A DNA stretch of 64,000 nucleotides from Cryptomeria japonica. Its lineage: Eukaryota > Streptophyta > Pinopsida > Cupressales > Cupressaceae. Below, one piece after another: positions 59,465-64,000 of the stretch (the stretch's first letter is position 1; every line of letters starts with the position of its first letter). A program made the position numbers and the translations under genes. Below the pieces are notes generated by a model, which made no database searches, was not told the origin of the DNA, and saw nothing but the letters and a program-made list of their open reading frames with translations. Where the stretch lies: positions 141,082,361-141,146,360 of the forward strand of contig NC_081406.1 in the NCBI RefSeq assembly GCF_030272615.1. Reading direction: 5' to 3'.

Positions 59465-59511
59465 TTTGAATGCTCGGTGAAGTAAAATGGAGCCGAAATC
59501 ACTTATTTATA
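59465..59511 (-). promoter_or_regulatory. Putative internal promoter of ORF2 in D
   Basis: Minus-strand TATAAATAAG (59502-59511) lies about 25 bases before the 16-base block at 59465-59480, which is identical to C's 15213-15228. ORF2's ATG is about 85 bases further on. It lies in a 280-base spacer between gag and ORF2. Confidence 0.5.
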
Positions 59512-59666
59512 ATGTTAATTCGCCAACTACCATATTTAATGCATGCTGGTTAAGTAGTCACTTAACTTTATTTGCCGGTATAGAAGTAATTTCTACTTTT
59601 CACCATCAACCGAGGGAATAATAGCATATTTTACATTTCATTGCCAAACCCTCAAAGAAATTTTCT

Positions 59667-60802
59667 TCAATTAGATGAAGAGACTCCTACCGGTGGGGTG
59701 CTACTTTGTTTTGTCGATGGAGTGTTGCTTGGTTCTACTGGTGGAGGAGTATTCCCAGCACCATTTAGGTCTGACTTTCTAATCCATTGTTTTGAGAATT
59801 CTTGCTTAACTTCTTCAACTTTTTCTTTTCCTTTCAAACTAGAACCTTTGTTGTTTGTCGGTGATGCCTTACTTCTGCAGAATTTTGCAATGTGTCCAAT
59901 CTTGTTACAAGTATAACAAGTCACATTATTTTTCTAAATAGCCTTTCCATAACCTATGCCTTTTTGTGTTCTGCATTGATTAGATAAGTGTCCAAATCTT
60001 CCACAAACATAACATCTTACATTCATTTTGCAATTTTTAGAATTATGACCAACTTTGTTGCATTTGGAACATTGACCAATGGGTGTATTGGTATCTGATA
60101 ATTTCTAGATCTACATTGATTTTTTCTATGACCATACTTATTACAGTTAAAGCGTTTGCCATTGAATTTTTAAGCATTAGGTTGTCTTATTGGTTTGTTG
60201 TGATCCTATGTGTTTGTAGTACCGAAGCTTTCTCCAACTTCAAAGCCAAGACCATTAGTGTCACCATTAGGTTTTTGATTCTTTAATAAGTCACCAAGTT
60301 CTTCTGAGCTTTTCTTGAATTTATCTTTGTGCTGATTTGTAGTATCCAATTCTCTTTCCAAGATTTCTTTCTATCTCATGAGTTTATTTGAATCATTTTG
60401 TGTATGCATCAGATCTGTCTTCAACAAATCCTTTTCATAGCTAAGTCTGGTGTTCTCATTTGCTGCATCACTTAGTCTTCTAGTCAAATCTTCTTCATTC
60501 TTCTTTCTACCTTCAATTTCCTTACAAAATCTCATAGTCATATCCTGCATCTCATTCTTTGTTGCCATGTTCTCTTGTTTCAGCTTGTTTATCAGATCAT
60601 TAAGAGTTTCCTTTTCATCATTCTCAAATTGCATCTTTTCACAAAGTTCTCTTCTCTTGTTTCTTGCAATAGTAAGATTTTCTTGAAGTGCTTGAATAAT
60701 ATCCTAAGTTGCCTTTAGATCATCTTCAAGTTTGATATTTTTCACCTTTTCTGCATCGTAGTCTGAGAGAGCTACTTCAAGTTGCTTCATCAAGTTTTCC
60801 AT
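59667..60802 (-). pseudogene. gag: Gag of D: coiled coil plus four CCHC knuckles
   Basis: ATG 60802 (M-E-N-L-M-K-Q-L-E), 58 bases after the primer site. Residues 1-165 are a charged coiled coil (E-N-M-A-T-K-N-E-M-Q near 60550). Then comes L-L-K-N-Q-K-P-N-G-D-T-N-G-L-G-F-E-V-G-E near 60260, collinear with L-R-N-Q-K-H-S-K-D-T-I-G-L-G-F in E's SIRE-type Gag. Knuckles: F-N-C-N-K-Y-G-H (first Cys lost), C-S-K-C-N-K-V-G-H, C-Y-V-C-G-R-F-G-H and C-Y-T-C-N-K-I-G-H. The end is Ser/Pro/Thr-rich. A TAG near 60371, two more stops and one frameshift near 60090 break it. The UBN2 core of copia Gag is absent. Confidence 0.78.
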
Positions 60803-60859
60803 CTCTACCGGTGTCAAAATCTTCCTCAAGCTGTTAGGCTTCTGAAAATAGAGGACCAA

Positions 60860-60871
60860 GCTCTGATACCA
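60860..60871 (-). promoter_or_regulatory. Primer binding site of D
   Basis: Minus strand TGGTATCAGAGC followed by TTGGTCCTC, two bases inside the 5' LTR. It complements the plant initiator-Met tRNA 3' end. The same longer block is at C's primer site (16558-16578). Confidence 0.88.
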
Positions 60872-60873
60872 AT

Positions 60874-61676
60874 TGTTAGGATTCCCACAAATACTGAGAG
60901 GGGGGGTGAATTAGTATCTAACTAGTGAGTTGATTTTCTTAACTTAAAACATGTAGAACATATTAATACTGCATACTGGTAAACAGATAGTAATGCAATA
61001 AACAAAGATAAAAGCAACCACATGAAAAGAACACCATAACACAATATTTTAACGAGGAAACCCGGTGTGGGAAAAACCTCAGTGGGATTTGTGACCCACA
61101 ATATTCACTTACTATCCAATAAGAGAATATTACTACTACAATAGGGAACTACACATGCAGGAAGGCCAAGTGCCTAGAGCTCACTGCTCAAATACAAAAT
61201 AGGAAGTCTCACTGGCTTACAAAATGGATTATATAAATCCAGTGTCTTGTACTGCTTCAAAATAGCATCTATAATGCCAAATCCAGTACCGGTTTCTGCT
61301 CTACTTCTTACATAAACCCTTAACCTATAATTCACATAATAGGTCTACCTTATTTCGCCTAATTACATTCCTCTATCCTTACCTAATTTTTCTACAATGA
61401 TCTCTTATATATATGAGTCATTTTACAATTTGCCAAGTCAGCTTATAATGATTTTACAATAATAAACAAAATATATTACAACAAAAATTCCTGTCAGCCT
61501 CTGTGCCAGTATGTTTCCTTTCACTACCAGTGTCGGTGGTCTGTGTGCCAATGTAGAGTCTGGTCTTGCTAGTGCCGATGGAATGCCTTGCCGATGTCAT
61601 AGGATTGTAAGCTTGCCATCAATGACAAAACCTTAAATCACCTATAATGTCTCATTGGAGTGTGCATTTGCCAAAA
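60874..61676 (-). repeat. 5' LTR of D
   Basis: 803 bp, partner of 55111-55914. TATA (minus) at 61403-61413. Followed by GAATG. Confidence 0.87.
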
Positions 61677-61681
61677 GAATG

Positions 61682-62012
61682 ATTATACACATCTCCATCA
61701 AATGAGAGCTCTTCACTTTTGCATCTTTTGCATCTTCTTGCATACTAGTAACATACCTACTAGTTGACACTACACCTGACTACATATCAGTAATGAGGAT
61801 GATAACACTTTGCAGTTCTTCAACTATCTGACATACATACCACTCACTCTTCTTCTTTGCATACCATATCGGTGGTCATGTTCTTCTCTGATGTCCTCTA
61901 CTTGCTTACTGGTAGATGTTGCTTCTCATGTTTACTATTAATGCACCTTGCTTACCTGTCTACATACCAGTTGCCTATACTGGTTGACATCAATGGCAAT
62001 ACAATGCCAACA
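61682..62012 (-). repeat. 5' LTR of E, outer part
   Basis: Resumes after D. On the minus strand it starts TGTTGGCATTGTATTGCC at 62012, like the starts of B and K. Defines the right end of E. Confidence 0.8.
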
Positions 62013-62575
62013 CTAAAGAGTCAGAGAGATGCTAATGACAAGAGAGGTCTTGGTTATGAAGAAGGATAAAGCTGCAGTATTGCACAACAAGATCAATAAT
62101 CTAGTTAGAAGCAGAATCATGACAACAACTAGAACCAGAAATCACTAGTAAGACAACCTAGTGCTCACAAATTTAATGGTACATGCTTGGTTTGCAATAA
62201 TAGGACTGATCAGAACAACGCATCAGTCAACAGTCTTGGAAATGTAAGATGGCATGCATGTAGTAGATTTTAACATAGCGCTAACCAATGTAAATCAATA
62301 GGAAATCAAGAAATCAAGGGTTTAGCAAAGCAATTCAGAAGAACAATATTATCTGTTATGCATGCAACAAGATTAGACATATTACTAAATATTGCAGAAG
62401 TAAGAACCCACCAGTAACTAATCGAAAAGCAGATGAGAATGGAAAGGAAAAGATAGAAGATATCAGAAAATAGCATGAGAAAAGATGGGTAAGGAGATCA
62501 GACACACAATTGGTAGAACAACTGGTATAGCCATTAGGTCCTGCACTGAAAGCAGGAACAACCAGTAACTGAGGC
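62013..62575 (+). pseudogene. gag: Gag C-terminal remnant of J
   Basis: Begins S-Q-R-D-A-N-D-K-R-G-L-G-Y-E-E-G, the G-L-G-F/Y-E segment that follows the coiled coil in D, C and E. Zinc-knuckle remnants follow. C-L-V-C-N-N is damaged, and A-N-Q-C matches a knuckle end. The last knuckle is well kept (C-Y-A-C-N-K-I-R-H-I-T-K-Y-C in frame from about 62350). The basic tail after it matches N-x-K-G-K-E-K in D. Many stops and frameshifts. Confidence 0.65.
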
Positions 62576-62979
62576 ACTCTTCCTTAGGGGTAGGAAAATC
62601 ATTGAATATCATGCTAACACCCTAGATTATATCTATAGTCAGAGAATTCTGATTGTGGATGGATAACTTAGGTTATTTCAAGTGTTTACTGGAACTTATA
62701 AGCAAATTATGTGATCCGTTCAGTCTTCTCAACAACATTTAATGATAGTGAAAAATTAGGGTTAATGACAATAAAAAGGGAAAAGTTTAGTTTTTTTCCT
62801 AACACATCGATCAAGCATTAAAAAGAGAGATTTCCAGAGCAATTCAGGAGTTCAAGGCATTTTGCGCAAACATCTATTGAAAGGCATTTTTCATCATCTA
62901 GTAGTATCTTGAGGTATTTTCCATTTACAAAAACCCTAATTTCAGTATCCACATTTGGTAAATCATATCTTCTTTATCC
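62576..62979 (+). other. Spacer between gag and ORF2 of J
   Basis: Position equivalent to the promoter-bearing spacer of C and D. AT-rich; 'catcgatcaagcattaaaaag' at about 62804 may be a diverged form of the conserved block, but I see no convincing TATA box at the right spacing. Confidence 0.45.
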
Positions 62980-63948
62980 AATGTTGATACTCCTTTGGAG
63001 GTGGAAATCAAGAACCACCCCCGTCCTAAATTCAAGAAGAACCCCTTTAAGTCCCTTTTGGATGATCTGCAGGGAGCATTCTTGAGTGTCTGTCATGGTG
63101 TTATTCATATTGAAGACATTAGGGCATATATTTATTGTGACATCAAGGAGCTCGGAGGTTATGAATTGTCTTGTGTTTTCACTGAGAATCTCATTTCGGA
63201 CAACTAGTTGAAGCTAGAATTTGCCCATTTACAAAAGAAGGGTTTAACCCAATTTATGGATTTTTCCACATTTGACGAGGTGGAATGGGTCTGATACATA
63301 CTCAGCCATATTCATGGATAATTTATCTAGTTGGACCAGCCCTACAAGATCACTAAGGAGGTAATTAAGAATATCACCTGCCTGCACAAAATTGGAGGTC
63401 TTCTCAACCCTAGGTCTAAGCTCTCCAACACAAAACTCTGCAAACTCACCGACTTCACCTTCGATGGTCATTCGATGAGGGTTGATGATATTAAGGAGAT
63501 TGATGTTAAATTTGTAGCTATGATCATCGGATACAAAGTTTACCAGTCAAACCAGCTAAACTCTATCTTTGGTAATAATAATCTTATTGCCCATGAAATG
63601 ATGAAGGAGGATTCACATTATGATCTCTGCACTATGATGTTGAAGGAGCTGATGACCAACCTTCATAAAATTAAACAAGACAAGAAAAACACTTTTCGGT
63701 ATGGGTCTTTTGTTATCTACTTAGCATTATACTTTTTGAACACTTTTCCTAGTTTTGGTAAGATACATTGGGATTTTGATCACCCGATAGCCACATAGAT
63801 AGCCCAAATTTTGGATAGCCAAGGGGATAAGAAGCAAAAGGTTAATTTATAGGCATTTTTAAAAACTTTTCAGGAGGAAATGAAGAATAGGGCTAGAATT
63901 CCTAAATCTATAGTAGAAAATATTAAGATACTATATATTTTATGGTGA
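62980..63948 (+). pseudogene. ORF2 of J, N-terminal domain
   Basis: Aligns by eye with ORF2 of C and D throughout: K-N-H-P-R-P-K-F at the start, I-Y-C-D-I-K-E-L-G (about 63130), L-S-H-I-H-G, Y-K-I-T-K-E-V-I (63344), R-V-D-D-I-K-E-I-D-V-K-F-V-A-M-I-I-G-Y-K (63479-63538), and L-K-E-L-M-T-N-L-H-K-I-K with D-K-K-N-T-F-R-Y-G (63640-63705). Stops occur at 63207, 63292, 63316, 63328, 63796 and later; frame is kept to about 63850. Conservation of these blocks in a distant copy suggests past selection on the protein. Confidence 0.7.
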
Positions 63949-64000
63949 ATAAAGATAAGTGCATGATGCAGGTAGTCCAGCCTAGAATAGTCTAGATTAT

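Larger units (their letters stand above)
55111..61676 (-). mobile_element. Element D: complete gag+ORF2 LTR element lacking pol
   Basis: 6,566 bp between perfect GAATG duplications (55106-55110 and 61677-61681). LTRs are 55111-55914 and 60874-61676; minus-strand ends are TG/TT..GG and CCTAACA. The primer site TGGTATCAGAGC (minus) is at 60860-60871 and the polypurine tract AAAGGGGGAGATT (minus) at 55915-55927. Between them lie only gag (60802-59667) and ORF2 (59382 to about 56416). No protease, integrase, RT or RNase H motif occurs in any frame I read. About 16 substitutions in the first 250 aligned LTR bases indicate an old insertion. It sits in the 5' LTR of E. Confidence 0.88.
62013..64000 (+). 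mobile_element. Element J: divergent gag+ORF2 element, outermost layer
   Basis: Plus-strand remnant flanking E: the gag tail at 62013-62575, a 400-base spacer, then the ORF2 N-terminal domain from about 62980 to beyond 63790. It is clearly the same gene order as C and D but much more diverged in protein sequence, so the class is old and has sub-lineages. Its 5' part lies left of the window and its 3' part right of it. Confidence 0.7.

Overview
This window looks like nuclear DNA from a large, repeat-rich plant genome. A conifer or other gymnosperm is my guess. The basis is AT-rich sequence made almost wholly of decayed LTR retrotransposons with plant initiator-Met tRNA primer sites, a Tat-type Ty3/gypsy element with an antisense plant-mobile-domain gene, SIRE-like Ty1/copia gag proteins, and a spliced DNA transposon. 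I found no host gene, tRNA, rRNA or bacterial feature.

The window reads as one nest of insertions. Labels are mine. J (outermost, + strand, ends at 62013) is broken by E (Ty1/copia, SIRE-like, - strand, right end 62012). E is broken by G (Ty1/copia, - strand, right end 39829), by F (DNA transposon, 41818-52680) and by D (gag+ORF2 LTR element, 55111-61676). G is broken by I (gag+ORF2 element, + strand, right end 34679). I is broken by A (Ty1/copia, 216-18760) and H (Ty3/gypsy Tat, 21803-34575). A is broken by L (small non-autonomous LTR element, 1032-3528), K (solo LTR, 5840-7443) and B (11363-18463), and B is broken by C (gag+ORF2 element, 13985-17400). The deepest chain is J>E>G>I>A>B>C, seven levels. 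Target-site duplications or restored reading frames support the steps. The left halves of I, G, E and J lie before base 1.

Two things stand out. First, C, D, I and J belong to one class of LTR element with no protease, reverse transcriptase or integrase. It carries a coiled-coil, four-zinc-knuckle Gag resembling the C-terminal part of SIRE Gag, and then a separate ORF2 of about 1,000 codons that I do not recognise, preceded by its own conserved TATA/start-site block. D is structurally complete with a GAATG duplication. These elements share the primer site and polypurine tract of the neighbouring copia elements, so copia enzymes probably mobilise them.

Second, F is an approximately 10.9 kb DNA transposon (with an assembly gap) ending in 20-bp perfect inverted repeats flanked by TTA. 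Both ends carry arrays of a GC-rich palindrome, and two spliced genes point inward. The minus gene assembles into 909 codons over four exons with no frameshift, and resembles an acidic-triad (RNase H-fold) transposase. The plus gene has ten exons and an unknown product. All seven premature stops in the two genes can be explained by C-to-T changes.
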